Positions 51,860 through 61,011 of a DNA stretch of 64,000 bases are shown in pieces. This DNA comes from JAAXVQ01 sp964604705 (GTDB lineage Bacteria > Oederibacteriota > JAAXVQ01). The position numbers and the translations under genes were made by a program. The notes beneath the pieces are model-generated. The model was not told where the DNA came from. It did not search any database and saw only the letters and a program-made list of their open reading frames with translations. The DNA lies in contig CAZSAP010000005.1 of NCBI GenBank assembly GCA_964604705.1, positions 62,001 through 126,000 on the forward strand. The letters run 5' to 3'. How positions within the stretch are numbered: position 1 is the stretch's first letter; every line of letters starts with the position of its first letter.

Positions 51860-52942
51860 ATGAAAAAGACGATATGGATTTTAGGGTTGGTAGGGGTTTT
51901 AGGTGGCTGGAGCATGTTGGCATGGGGGCAGACGTCTCGCAGTGGGCAAGCGACCGCTCAACAGGATCAGACCAGTGAGAGTGCCGTAGCTCCGCAGACC
52001 ACTGAGGCAGAAGAAGCAACTACTGAAGGCGAAAAACCAGAGGCCCAGAGTACATCGCGTACGATTCAACCCCTTACGGGCAATTTGCTTTTTGCGGACG
52101 GGATCTACTTGCGCAATGTCACGGTGTTGTACCATAAAGACGGAGTCGTCCAGTTCACCTGCGAGGGTGATGATGCCTTGTACAGTGTGAAAAGCAAAAA
52201 CGTGAAAAGCATTTCTCCGGAAGTTCCGGAGGGGTATGTGCTGGTAAAACCTATGGATTTGCAGAAAATTAAGCGCATTTCAGTGATTCCCACTGAGCAC
52301 GTGGTTCGCATGCTTCCGTTTATTTACGTGGGTGCGGGCTATGCTCAATACCTTATGGCGGATATAAATCGTTGGATCGACGAGTCCAATACGGTTATGC
52401 GCATGTACGGCGTGCCGACTGAAAATAGGATATCATCGTTTGCTTTTTTGGATGGGGGAGCCGGACTTTGGTTTAACGAATACATTGCAGCAGGCGTGGA
52501 TTGCGGATATCATGCGCCCAATGCTACGGGCGGAACCACGGGTATGGGTGAACAGATGTTGCTTTCAGCTGTCGAAGGCAGTGGTTTTTTAAAAGTGGCA
52601 ACCAATCGTCAGGAAAAGATGTTTTTTACAGGTACTCTGAGCCTTGGCGCTCTTAGTCTATCAGACGCGTATATGGATGAATATGTCTTTGGGCGGAAGT
52701 ATCGTTGGTCGCTAAACGGCAGTACAACCTGCGTGAAGATTGGCGGAGGCGTGGAGTGGCGTTTTGGGAAACATCTGGGCTTAGGGGTGGATGTTGGCTA
52801 CCGCTCAGCTAAAATCACCGAGGTTAAGGCCGATATCTCAAATGGCCGAAAAAACGTACGGGTTACTCATGCAGACGGCTCACCTTTGGAGATCGATTAC
52901 AGCGGGGTGTATGGGAAAACTGGGTTGAGGGTTTATTTTTAA
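51860..52942 (+). CDS. Barrel protein with one VTVL/IHF module (paralogue A)
   Basis: 360 residues. Signal peptide MKKTIWILGLVGVLGGWSML to about AWGQ, then a Gln/Glu/Thr-rich linker. Residues 75-130 hold one copy of a module also found twice in each of the next two genes: IYLRNVTVLYHKDGVVQFTC, then ALYSVKSKNVKSI. The rest (about 150-360) alternates strands and turns and ends in RVYF, an aromatic terminus typical of outer-membrane barrels. I do not recognise the family. A truncated second copy of its 3' end lies at 54451-54555. AGGAG precedes the ATG. Confidence 0.7.
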   Translation: MKKTIWILGLVGVLGGWSMLAWGQTSRSGQATAQQDQTSESAVAPQTTEAEEATTEGEKPEAQSTSRTIQPLTGNLLFADGIYLRNVTVLYHKDGVVQFTCEGDDALYSVKSKNVKSISPEVPEGYVLVKPMDLQKIKRISVIPTEHVVRMLPFIYVGAGYAQYLMADINRWIDESNTVMRMYGVPTENRISSFAFLDGGAGLWFNEYIAAGVDCGYHAPNATGGTTGMGEQMLLSAVEGSGFLKVATNRQEKMFFTGTLSLGALSLSDAYMDEYVFGRKYRWSLNGSTTCVKIGGGVEWRFGKHLGLGVDVGYRSAKITEVKADISNGRKNVRVTHADGSPLEIDYSGVYGKTGLRVYF

Positions 52943-54435
52943 TGAGAAAGGTAATTCGGTGTAAAAATATGCGGCTAGTTATGCAGCTGATATTAGTTCC
53001 TCTTTTTTGGATTATTGCGGGAACGCCTGGATTATGGGCCGAGGGGCAGAAATTAGATGCTTCAAAACTAGATATTAGCGGAAATACAAAATCATCATCT
53101 GTTGATACAGCTTACATAACAGGGTCGTCTGAACCAAGTGTGCCAATGGATGTTGATCAAAGCAGCGAATATCTTACAAAGGCTGAGTACAAACAATATT
53201 GGACAGATGCAGAGGCTAAGATGGTTTATTTAGTCCTCTCTCCAGAAGCGTATCTTCCGGAAGTGACTATTTTAAAAAATACAGATGGGATTATTCATTT
53301 TAGATATAGAAATAGTAAAACGGTTTACAAAATTAAAGTTGATGAAGTAAAGACTGTTGTCCCGTTACCACCAAGTCCGCGTTGTTTTGCAATAAAACCT
53401 GGGGAGCTAGTACGACGCAATATTGTAAATGAGGTTGAAGATGCAAACTACCCTGATTATACAAAGTTGCCTAAAAAAATAGTTTCGAAGGTTTTGCTGG
53501 CATCTGACAATGAAGTGGAAGATGAGAACTCATATAGCGGAACAACGCAAACAGGAAATGTTGAGAACTTAGGAACGGATTTCAGAGAACCCTATGCCGC
53601 GCCAGCCAAACGAACACCACAATCATGGGAAGATGTGGAAATGAACATGGTGTGTTTGGTATTTAAAAATAGGCGTTTTTTTATAAGAGATGTTCTTGTT
53701 CTCGCAGAACATGACGGAACAATTTTCTTCCGTGTTCAACGAGAAGAACCGGTATACCGAATCAGCAAGAATAAGGTTTTTAATATAGCAAGAACAATAA
53801 ATGAAAATGATTATTTCTTTGGAAAACACTCGAGGTTTTTACAAGATAAGTTTATTTTACTGGAACAAAAGGTTTATTTTGCGGAATTACCAAAAATTCG
53901 TTCGAAGTTAAAGGGTGTTACACGGAAAATAAAAGATATTTTCTCATTAGAACCAGTCGGGTTTCTTGTAGGTGCTGGTACACTGGAATTTGAACATTTT
54001 ATCAATAATAACACAGCGATCGCAGTCGGATTTTGTTGTTCATATCCGGGTGGAAAGACATTTAGTGGAGTCGGTGGTGCAAATGGGCCGGAGCATCAAG
54101 AGCTGGGCGGGCAAGTCTCTGCTCGTGTCTATCCTTTGGCCGATTACTATGCACCTGCGGGTTTGTGGATAGGCCCGTGTTTTAAATACTATGTTGAAAC
54201 TTTTCCGCAGTATTCTAAAAGCTTGACTTACTTTAATAGTCTTCTTGAGGTGGGTTGGGGTTTTTCTTTTGAGGGTAAGCATTCCTTTGTGGTTTCACCC
54301 TTTATTGGAGTTGGTTTTTCTGCAGCAGGTGGGCCGGTGTACGCTGGCGAAGGTGGTCCTAAAATAGCCCCCAGAGCGGTCACCAATGAAGGCTTAACAG
54401 GTCTTATTGGCTGCAACATAGGCATTGGTCTGTAG
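52942..54435 (+). CDS. Barrel protein with two VTVL/IHF modules (paralogue B)
   Basis: 497 residues; the ATG shares one base with the stop of paralogue A. Signal peptide near VMQLILVPLFWIIAG. Module copies: YLPEVTILKNTDGIIHFRYR with VYKIKVDEVKTV (about residues 110-150) and FFIRDVLVLAEHDGTIFFRV with VYRISKNKVFNI (about 245-285). A C-terminal barrel of about 170 residues begins EPVGFLVGAGTLEFEHFINN and is shared with paralogue C. The gene is visibly more AT-rich than the OmpA genes upstream. Unknown family; probably outer membrane. Confidence 0.7.
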   Translation: MRKVIRCKNMRLVMQLILVPLFWIIAGTPGLWAEGQKLDASKLDISGNTKSSSVDTAYITGSSEPSVPMDVDQSSEYLTKAEYKQYWTDAEAKMVYLVLSPEAYLPEVTILKNTDGIIHFRYRNSKTVYKIKVDEVKTVVPLPPSPRCFAIKPGELVRRNIVNEVEDANYPDYTKLPKKIVSKVLLASDNEVEDENSYSGTTQTGNVENLGTDFREPYAAPAKRTPQSWEDVEMNMVCLVFKNRRFFIRDVLVLAEHDGTIFFRVQREEPVYRISKNKVFNIARTINENDYFFGKHSRFLQDKFILLEQKVYFAELPKIRSKLKGVTRKIKDIFSLEPVGFLVGAGTLEFEHFINNNTAIAVGFCCSYPGGKTFSGVGGANGPEHQELGGQVSARVYPLADYYAPAGLWIGPCFKYYVETFPQYSKSLTYFNSLLEVGWGFSFEGKHSFVVSPFIGVGFSAAGGPVYAGEGGPKIAPRAVTNEGLTGLIGCNIGIGL

Positions 54436-54450
54436 GTGGGATAATGGTGC

Positions 54451-54555
54451 TCAAATGGTCAGAAAAATGTGCGGGTCACTCACGGAGACGGCTCGCCTTT
54501 GGAAATTGATTACAGTGGTGTGTATGGGAAGACGGGGTTGAGAGTTTATTTTTAA
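54451..54555 (+). pseudogene. 3' remnant of a paralogue-A copy
   Basis: Thirty-four codons plus stop that match the end of the 51860-52942 gene: NGQKNVRVTHGDGSPLEIDY, then SGVYGKTGLRVYF. Only two residues differ (R to Q, A to G), but many third codon positions differ, so the copy was evolving as a protein before it lost its front part. No start codon or ribosome site serves it. Confidence 0.85.
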
Positions 54556-54613
54556 AGTGGAAATATTAAGCGTAATCCGGAAATTTATTTGGTGATTTTC
54601 TTTTGAGGTGTTT

Positions 54614-56092
54614 ATGAAACCATTCATTCATATTACAACTTTATTGATTTGTACTGTTATCTATGGGGTGGGGTTTTCCTGGGCAGAGGCGACTCCCCAA
54701 GATAATTTAATTTCGAGTTCGGGAAATTCAACGATTGCTGGATTAAGCATGGAGGTTTTATTAGTACCACCCACTGCTGAAAGTGCTCAAACGCTTGCAC
54801 CCAGTTCGTTTGTGGAATCGCCAAATAATAATGATGAGGTTGTGGATCCCGCTGTTGAAATAGAAAAGAATCAAGTGAACCTGATTTTAGTAGCAACTCC
54901 CTATGTCCCAAAAGTTACTGTCCTAAAGAATCAAAATGGGGTTATTCATTTCAAATATGAGTATAGTGATAAAGTATATGCGATCAATGTGGCGGATGTT
55001 AAAAATATCACTAAAACGATACCGGAAAAAGGCTATTTGGCAACAAATCTCCGGATGTTAATTAAAAATGAAATTGTGACAAGACTAAAAGATGCAGGGT
55101 ATCCGAAATTTCCGAAGCCTAGATCAATTCGTCAGAGTAAACGAAATGTCCAGCTGCCTTTGTCTGCGACAAATGAACCTGGGTTCATGTCGGGAGCAGA
55201 TCCCGATGAAAAGAACGAACCAATATCCGAAGGAGAGTATCTCCAGAAAGCGGTAGAGGGTTCTTCAAATACAGCAGACATAAATCCAATTAAAAATTGG
55301 TCGGACATTGAACCTAATATGGTCAACCTTGTTGTGCCAGGGCAGTTTTATGTACCCAACGTGACTGTTTTATATAATCAAAATGGAGTGATGCATTTTA
55401 AATATGGTCATGGTGATCAGGTATACAGCATAAAGCAGGAGGCTGTCTCCGAGGTTTCCCAATCCACCCCTGAAAATGGAATCTCGATTAATCCGCGCGT
55501 TCTTTTGAATGAAAAAAAGGTTACGCTAGTGACTGATATAGGTTATCCAATGTTTCCAAAGCTTCCCTCGATGATCAAAGGGTCTACCAATGAAATTAAA
55601 AATACATTTACAATTGAGCCGGTAGGGTTCGGGTTTGGTGCAGCAACTTTGGAATATGAACGGATAATTGGTGGCAAGGTATCATTTTCTGTGGGGTTCA
55701 AATTTAATATACCGGAGAGTTCGGTCTATTTTGATGATTCTAAGGAAAGGCACACATACTGGGGATGGCAAGGTTCCATGAGGTTTTATCCGTTCAAGGA
55801 TTTTTATGCTCCGCGTGGATTATGGTTCGGGCCAACGTGGGAGTCGATTAATACACAATACAATGATTACAACAATACGATATTCACAAATACTACCATG
55901 TTAACTGAAGTTGGTTGGGGTTTTATGTTAAAGGACCATTTTGGACTCATGGTTTCACCATTTGTAGGACTCGGTTTCACGTGGGGGAGTGGTAAACCTA
56001 TTATTAAGAGTTTTAATGGTATGGAAGAACGAATAAACCCTTACACAGGGGTCACATTCGTTCTGGGGTGTCATATTGGGGTTGGATTTTAA
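54614..56092 (+). CDS. Barrel protein with two VTVL/IHF modules (paralogue C)
   Basis: 492 residues from ATG 54614 (GAGG five bases upstream). Signal peptide to about SWAEA. Module copies: YVPKVTVLKNQNGVIHFKYE with VYAINVADVKNI (about 95-140) and YVPNVTVLYNQNGVMHFKYG with VYSIKQEAVSEV (about 245-290), each followed by a GYP-F-K-P segment. The C-terminal barrel starts EPVGFGFGAATLEYERIIGG and ends GCHIGVGF. It is a full-length paralogue of B, with the same module pair and barrel. AT-rich. Function unknown; outer-membrane location inferred. Confidence 0.7.
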   Translation: MKPFIHITTLLICTVIYGVGFSWAEATPQDNLISSSGNSTIAGLSMEVLLVPPTAESAQTLAPSSFVESPNNNDEVVDPAVEIEKNQVNLILVATPYVPKVTVLKNQNGVIHFKYEYSDKVYAINVADVKNITKTIPEKGYLATNLRMLIKNEIVTRLKDAGYPKFPKPRSIRQSKRNVQLPLSATNEPGFMSGADPDEKNEPISEGEYLQKAVEGSSNTADINPIKNWSDIEPNMVNLVVPGQFYVPNVTVLYNQNGVMHFKYGHGDQVYSIKQEAVSEVSQSTPENGISINPRVLLNEKKVTLVTDIGYPMFPKLPSMIKGSTNEIKNTFTIEPVGFGFGAATLEYERIIGGKVSFSVGFKFNIPESSVYFDDSKERHTYWGWQGSMRFYPFKDFYAPRGLWFGPTWESINTQYNDYNNTIFTNTTMLTEVGWGFMLKDHFGLMVSPFVGLGFTWGSGKPIIKSFNGMEERINPYTGVTFVLGCHIGVGF

Positions 56093-56270
56093 ATATATTT
56101 TGTAGGAATGTTGCCGGTGGGAATAAAGTGTATTTATATTTGTGTTTTCTAATTTCTTTAATAAATCTACTCCATAGCTCAGGTAACTAAAGGTTTGTTT
56201 TTGGTTTTTAAGTGAGTTCGTTTTTCGTCTCGCCTCTCTGCAATTTAGTTTGTATAAAAACCTCAAGTAT

Positions 56271-56282
56271 TGCAATTAATTT
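56271..56282 (+). promoter_or_regulatory. Shared 12-base motif, copy 2
   Basis: TGCAATTAATTT in the 336-base gap before the RTX gene. Similarity to copy 3 extends further: both continue with AACT...CTGTC.AA.GAT. No clear -35/-10 pair is seen in the gap, though TATAAA lies at 56253. Confidence 0.5.
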
Positions 56283-56428
56283 CAAAACTTCCTGTCAAAA
56301 GATCCAACTAAAACTGGGGCATCATGAAAGTGTGGCTGGGTAGTTCGAAGTATGAGGAGGATACTTCCAAGGGGAAAAATGCCATGCCTTATGACAAAAC
56401 AACCAGTTTAATAAACAGGAGGCAAACG

Positions 56429-59400
56429 ATGTCTATTGGTAGAGATGCATTGGAATTGAGCAGATATGTATATCATGATATTCCGGCAAATGGTGGGTCT
56501 GTGCCACCGCAGTATACCCAAATTGGTTGGTTTGATCGTAGCAGTGATACTTGTTCTGGTTACACTGGCGAGGCTTGGAGCGATGGAACAAATGTGATCA
56601 TCGCAAATAGGGGTACAGAGAATAATTGTAATGATCGGTTGGAAAATTTGAGAATGGCAGTGGATAAGGTGGGGCCACAAATGAGAGATGCCCTCGATTT
56701 TGTTGAGGAATTAAGATTGCAAGGGAAACTCGAAGGCAAAAACGTTTATGTTGTTGGGCACTCTATGGGTGGATCGATTTCTCAGTATCTAGCAGCGTGC
56801 TATGAAAATTTCAAAGCGATTACGTTCAATGCTTACGGAGCTCGAGATATTCTCTTGAGTGCTGGAATCCTTCAATCATCCACAAATGCAAATATTGATA
56901 GTCGAGTCACCAATTATGTAGTGGAGACTGATTTTACTGGGAATAAAGCTCGTCAGATAGGAACTACATATTATTTAAGTGGACCGGGAACGAGTTATGA
57001 TATTGTAAATCCTGGTACAATTCTAAATTACGTTTTTCTTGCATCACACCATTTAAGTAATTTTGAAAGGTTATTCGATTCGGATTTTCAAGATCCAAGA
57101 CATAGTGGTAACTTAAGAACTCTTAGAACAGATGCAAGTATTGCTCTTGTGGCTTTGGCGGAGACGCCACTCGATCCTTTTACAACAGCAATTAATTTGG
57201 CTCTAGCGCCGTTCACGGGACAAATACCGACACTTGTCCCCCTCCCGGCAGCAATCGCGACGTTGTTGCCTGACCCAATCTCACTTACAAATCCCTCGAC
57301 ATGGCTTAATCTAATTACGGATCCGATTCTGAAGCCAATTCAAGCAACCATAGAAATTATAAATAATGTGCGGAATTTTTTAGGTATGGGAGGAAATAAT
57401 CAGAATAGAAATGATTATAATTATGAAGGGGATGATTATTTTGACCTTACAACTCCAAATAATGAAACTAATATTTTTAATGGCGATGATATTTTGGACG
57501 CTAAAGGTGGAAATGATCGAATATATAGCCGCTTTGGCAATGATAAGCTTTATGGTGGGGCTGGTAATGATTATATTTCGGATAATTTTGGAAATAACAT
57601 GTTGCATGGCGGGACGGGTGATGACACGTTGGTATGTTGCGAAGGGAATGATTCTTTATATGGCGATGATGGCATGGATGTCCTAATAAGTGGTGCCGGG
57701 AATGATATTTTAGTTGGCGGGAGTGGCGATGATAAATTGTATGGGGGGTATCAAGACGATTTGCTGTCAGGTGGATTGGGTATAGATGAACTGAACGGAG
57801 ACAATGGGGATGATCAGCTATGGGGTGATGAAGGTAATGATTTGATGAGTGGTGGTGATGGAAATGATCTGTTGGACGGCGGATCAGACGATGACGTTAT
57901 GCATGGGAATGAAGGAACTGATGTCTTAATTGGCAATGTGGGAAGAGATACGTTATATGGAGAGGAAGGTAACGACAAGCTATTTGGTGGTGATGAGAAC
58001 GATTATCTACTTGGTGGAGAAGGGGACGACCAGTTGGAAGGAGCTTTAGGTAATGATACTTTGGTTGGTGGAAATGGATCAGATGCCATGGATGGTGGTG
58101 AAGGTGATGATGTGATATTTGGAGAAACACAATATTTGGCACCTGGCTTTGGTGGAGGAAACGACACCATGTGGGGGGGGGCTGGACTAGATCGGATGTA
58201 CGGGTACGATGGAGATGATACATTGCACGGTGGAAATGATGCTGATCATTTGGAAGGGAATGACGGTAATGATAACTTATACGGTGATGCAGGGGACGAT
58301 ACCTTGGTTGGATGGAATGGAGTCGACTCCTTGTATGGTGGTGAAGGAAATGACACGTTGTATGCAGTCAGTGAGGACCGGGTTTATGGCGGTTCGGGCG
58401 ATGATACCTTGTTGGGTTATGGCAACAATAATTTGCTTGATGGTGGTGAAGGGGTTGATCGGATAACGATGATGGATTCATCAACCAATAACCAACTTTT
58501 GGGTGGCTCGGGAAATGATTTTCTTCAAGTAAATGCTGGAACAAATTATATGGACGGGAGCGATGGGGATGATCAACTAGTAGGTGGTTTGGGAAATGAT
58601 ACATTGGTAGGTGGTTTGGGTATAGATGAAATTACTGGAAATGAAGGCGATGATACGATTTGGGGAAATGAAGGCGATGATGAACTGGATGGTGGAAATG
58701 GTAATAATACTTTGATCGGTGGATCAGGCCATGATTGGATGATAGCCGGTGATGGTGTAGATACGTTGTGGGGTGGTGATGGTTGTGACTTCCAGTATGG
58801 TGGTGGAGGTAACGATCGCCTCGGTGGTGGATTGGATGGAGATCAGCTCTATGGGGGTGAAGGAAATGATACGTTATGGGGAAATGAAGACGGAGATTGG
58901 CTATACGGCGGGATTGGTGAAGGTGTTTATTGCTTAAGCGGCACTGATACCCTTTACGGTGACGAAGGGGATGATTACTTATTTGGGGAAGACGGTGATG
59001 ATTTTCTGTATGGAGGAGTTGGAACTGATCGCCTGATGGGCGGGGATGGGGGCGACACCTTATATGGGGAAGATGGGGATGATTTTCTTTTTGGACAAGA
59101 CGGTGTGGATACACTTTTAGGAGGTGTCGGTGCAGATAAATTGTATGGTGGTGCTGGCAACGATGAACTAGCGGGTCATGAAGGTGATGATCAACTTTAT
59201 GGTGAGAGTGGCAATGATCTTTTATACGGCTATGATGATAATGATTTACTTTATGGCAGTTCAGGTAGTGATGTCTTGTACGGCGGCGCTGGAAATGACA
59301 GTATTTATGGTGGCACAGGTGAATATAATTGGGATGGTAACAATATAGAAGGTTTGTTTGATGAAGAAAGCAATGTTGCGAATAGTTTATATGGTGAGGC

Positions 59401-60046
59401 AGGAGACGATTTTTTAAAGGGCGGAGCTGGCAATGATTTTATTTATGGCGGTGAAGGGGACGACGCAATCGGCGGAATGTTAGGGAATAACTATATTGAG
59501 GGTGGGGATGGAAACGATTCGATTTTTGCTGGTTCGGTAGATACTGCCCAGATTAACGAAGCCCATGGTGGTAATGGTGTGGATCAAATTTGTGGTGGTT
59601 GGGGAAAAGATTTCCTGTATGGAGATGCTGGCAATGATAGTATTACCGGACAAAGCGGAGATGATTTTATTTATGGTGGAGAAGGGAATGATGATGTTTT
59701 TGGCGATGATGGAATTGATTTTATAGATGGTGGAGAGGGTGATGATCGTATATGGGGTAACGCGGGTGCCGACACCTTATATGGAGGAGTAGGTATAAAT
59801 AAATTTATCTATTCACAGGCGACGGACTCTACCTCTGAAGCTATGGATGTCATCATGGATTTCGAAGATGGCCAGGACCGTATCGATCTTTCGGCCATGA
59901 ATATTCGAGAGACTGATTTGGGTACGGCCATGATCTATCGCATCATCAACGGAAACACGGTTTTGGAGGACTTGGCAACAGGGTTTAGCCTGCAACTCCA
60001 AGGTGAACATCAGTTGACGACCTCTGATTTTGTGTTTGCGGCCTAA
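56429..60046 (+). CDS. RTX protein with N-terminal class 3 lipase domain
   Basis: 1205 residues from ATG 56429, chosen for the perfect AGGAGG (56417-56422) six bases upstream; ATG 56324 in frame lacks this. Residues 1-235 look like a lipase_3 domain with nucleophile Ser112 in VVGHSMGGSISQYL and a likely His in ASHHLSNFERLF. Residues about 240-330 are hydrophobic (ALAPFTGQIPTLVPLPAAIA), like the membrane-active part of RTX toxins. From about 350 to 1120 run dozens of GGxGNDxLxG calcium-binding nonapeptides, then a serralysin-type C-terminal domain (DVIMDFEDGQDRIDLSAM). No signal peptide, as expected for type I secretion. HlyC, HlyB and HlyD homologues follow. Confidence 0.93.
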   Translation: MSIGRDALELSRYVYHDIPANGGSVPPQYTQIGWFDRSSDTCSGYTGEAWSDGTNVIIANRGTENNCNDRLENLRMAVDKVGPQMRDALDFVEELRLQGKLEGKNVYVVGHSMGGSISQYLAACYENFKAITFNAYGARDILLSAGILQSSTNANIDSRVTNYVVETDFTGNKARQIGTTYYLSGPGTSYDIVNPGTILNYVFLASHHLSNFERLFDSDFQDPRHSGNLRTLRTDASIALVALAETPLDPFTTAINLALAPFTGQIPTLVPLPAAIATLLPDPISLTNPSTWLNLITDPILKPIQATIEIINNVRNFLGMGGNNQNRNDYNYEGDDYFDLTTPNNETNIFNGDDILDAKGGNDRIYSRFGNDKLYGGAGNDYISDNFGNNMLHGGTGDDTLVCCEGNDSLYGDDGMDVLISGAGNDILVGGSGDDKLYGGYQDDLLSGGLGIDELNGDNGDDQLWGDEGNDLMSGGDGNDLLDGGSDDDVMHGNEGTDVLIGNVGRDTLYGEEGNDKLFGGDENDYLLGGEGDDQLEGALGNDTLVGGNGSDAMDGGEGDDVIFGETQYLAPGFGGGNDTMWGGAGLDRMYGYDGDDTLHGGNDADHLEGNDGNDNLYGDAGDDTLVGWNGVDSLYGGEGNDTLYAVSEDRVYGGSGDDTLLGYGNNNLLDGGEGVDRITMMDSSTNNQLLGGSGNDFLQVNAGTNYMDGSDGDDQLVGGLGNDTLVGGLGIDEITGNEGDDTIWGNEGDDELDGGNGNNTLIGGSGHDWMIAGDGVDTLWGGDGCDFQYGGGGNDRLGGGLDGDQLYGGEGNDTLWGNEDGDWLYGGIGEGVYCLSGTDTLYGDEGDDYLFGEDGDDFLYGGVGTDRLMGGDGGDTLYGEDGDDFLFGQDGVDTLLGGVGADKLYGGAGNDELAGHEGDDQLYGESGNDLLYGYDDNDLLYGSSGSDVLYGGAGNDSIYGGTGEYNWDGNNIEGLFDEESNVANSLYGEAGDDFLKGGAGNDFIYGGEGDDAIGGMLGNNYIEGGDGNDSIFAGSVDTAQINEAHGGNGVDQICGGWGKDFLYGDAGNDSITGQSGDDFIYGGEGNDDVFGDDGIDFIDGGEGDDRIWGNAGADTLYGGVGINKFIYSQATDSTSEAMDVIMDFEDGQDRIDLSAMNIRETDLGTAMIYRIINGNTVLEDLATGFSLQLQGEHQLTTSDFVFAA
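57424..59800 (+). repeat. RTX nonapeptide repeat tract
   Basis: In-gene tandem repeats coding GGxGNDxLx units, several dozen by eye, interrupted by a few longer inserts (for example near 58440-58500 and 59320-59400). They fold into Ca2+-bound beta-rolls outside the cell. Confidence 0.95.
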
Positions 60047-60059
60047 CTTGAACTTGGAT

Positions 60060-60100
60060 CGGTTCCTCTCTCTCGTTACATGAGAGGGGAACCGGTTTTC
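60060..60100 (+). terminator. Terminator after the RTX gene
   Basis: CGGTTCC and CTCTC (60060-60072) pair with GAGAG and GGAACCG (60082-60094), followed by TTTTC. The stem is long but the T tract short, so read-through into the acyltransferase gene is likely. Confidence 0.75.
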
Positions 60101-60123
60101 TTAAAAAATGTAAAAGAGGGTCT

Positions 60124-60627
60124 ATGGATAATCAAGCGAAGCAAGAAAACATAGCAACAAGTCAAGGGCAAGCCGCAAAGAATGTGGGTATGGAAAGCAT
60201 CTTAGGTGATGTTACTTTTTTGATGATGCGCTCTAAGGGTCACCAACAGCTTTTTGTTTCGGATCTGGCGTGGTTGGTGCTGCCGGCTTTGCGCTTTAAG
60301 CAGATGCGGGTCTTTCGGGGCAAGCGCGGGCCTTTGGCGTATTGCAGTTGGGCGTACCTGAGCGAAACTGCGGAAAACCGTCTGCTCTCCGGCCAGGGAC
60401 GGTTGGCGCCGCGTGATTGGAAGTCGGGTTCGCGACTATGGATCATTGACAGTATTTCAGCGCCTGGGGCGGGTTATTCTTTCTTTAAAATGCTTCAGGA
60501 ACAGGTTTTCAAAGGTCAGTCGGTCAAGCTTCTGCGCCCCCGTAAGGATCGTAAAGGGTACGAAGGGGTTGAGTTGGATACCGTGGTTCAGAACTTGAAA
60601 GCCAAAGCTGTGAAGAAATACAACTAA
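60124..60627 (+). CDS. RTX toxin-activating lysine acyltransferase (HlyC family)
   Basis: 167 residues, the family's usual size. LVLPALRFKQMRVF and PLAYCSWAYLSE match HlyC blocks. The catalytic residues line up: Ser37-x-x-His40 and Asp109 (LWIID), with the same 3- and 69-residue spacings as Ser20, His23 and Asp92 of E. coli HlyC. These enzymes move a fatty acyl group from acyl-ACP to internal lysines of the RTX protein before secretion. It lies 77 bases after the RTX gene, behind a terminator-like stem. The gene order A-C-x-B-D differs from the usual C-A-B-D. Confidence 0.93.
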   Translation: MDNQAKQENIATSQGQAAKNVGMESILGDVTFLMMRSKGHQQLFVSDLAWLVLPALRFKQMRVFRGKRGPLAYCSWAYLSETAENRLLSGQGRLAPRDWKSGSRLWIIDSISAPGAGYSFFKMLQEQVFKGQSVKLLRPRKDRKGYEGVELDTVVQNLKAKAVKKYN

Positions 60628-60652
60628 CAAGGTGCTGGAAACTTTTTTGGTA

Positions 60653-60742
60653 GTCCTTGCGAGGCGTCGTAGCGACGAAGCAATCTCGATTGTATAAGGA
60701 CAAAGTCAGATTGCCACGTGCCCGTGGGTCGCTCGCAATGAC
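60653..60742. repeat. REP/MITE-like palindromic element
   Basis: Ends TTGCGAG (60657-60663) and CTCGCAA (60732-60738) are inverted copies; inside them GCAATCT (60680-60686) and AGATTGC (60708-60714) also pair, with CACGTGCCCGTG in the loop. This layout resembles dispersed intergenic palindromes seen in many bacterial genomes. Only one copy is in this window. Confidence 0.6.
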
Positions 60743-60789
60743 CTCTCAGGGTAGTTCTTAAACCTGCAATCAAGTATAGCTGATCGCTG

Positions 60790-60831
60790 CCTTTGGATTC
60801 AAAGTCTCCATGTGGGCTTTGAATCCAAAGG
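60790..60831. repeat. Perfect 15-base inverted repeat
   Basis: CCTTTGGATTCAAAG (60790-60804) and CTTTGAATCCAAAGG (60817-60831) with a 12-base loop that can itself pair (CCA/TGG). No long T-run follows; could be a bidirectional terminator-like hairpin or a remnant of a mobile palindrome. Confidence 0.7.
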
Positions 60832-60944
60832 TGCTATGGTTTTATCCACAGTAAGCCGAGAAACCGTTTGATCATAAAAACCTTTGTTTTAATTCCAACT
60901 CACTAATCCGATTTTTATCTCATTCAAATATTTTTTGAAACTCA

Positions 60945-60956
60945 TGCAATTAATTT
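60945..60956 (+). promoter_or_regulatory. Shared 12-base motif, copy 3
   Basis: TGCAATTAATTT, 56 bases before the 61012 lipoprotein start, at the head of the lipoprotein-hlyB-hlyD unit. Confidence 0.5.
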
Positions 60957-61011
60957 TCGCAACTACTGTCGAAGATGTGTCGGTTATTTATTCACAAAGG
61001 ATGTAGCCATC

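Noticed and set aside
56324..56428. In-frame upstream start (ATG 56324) for the RTX gene
   Set aside because: The ATG at 56429 has a perfect AGGAGG six bases upstream and begins the lipase-like N-terminus; the extra 35 residues show no signal peptide or conserved pattern.
57411..59160. Tandem repeat tract checked as a possible CRISPR or satellite
   Set aside because: Periodicity is that of RTX nonapeptide codons in one frame; no constant repeats with unique spacers.
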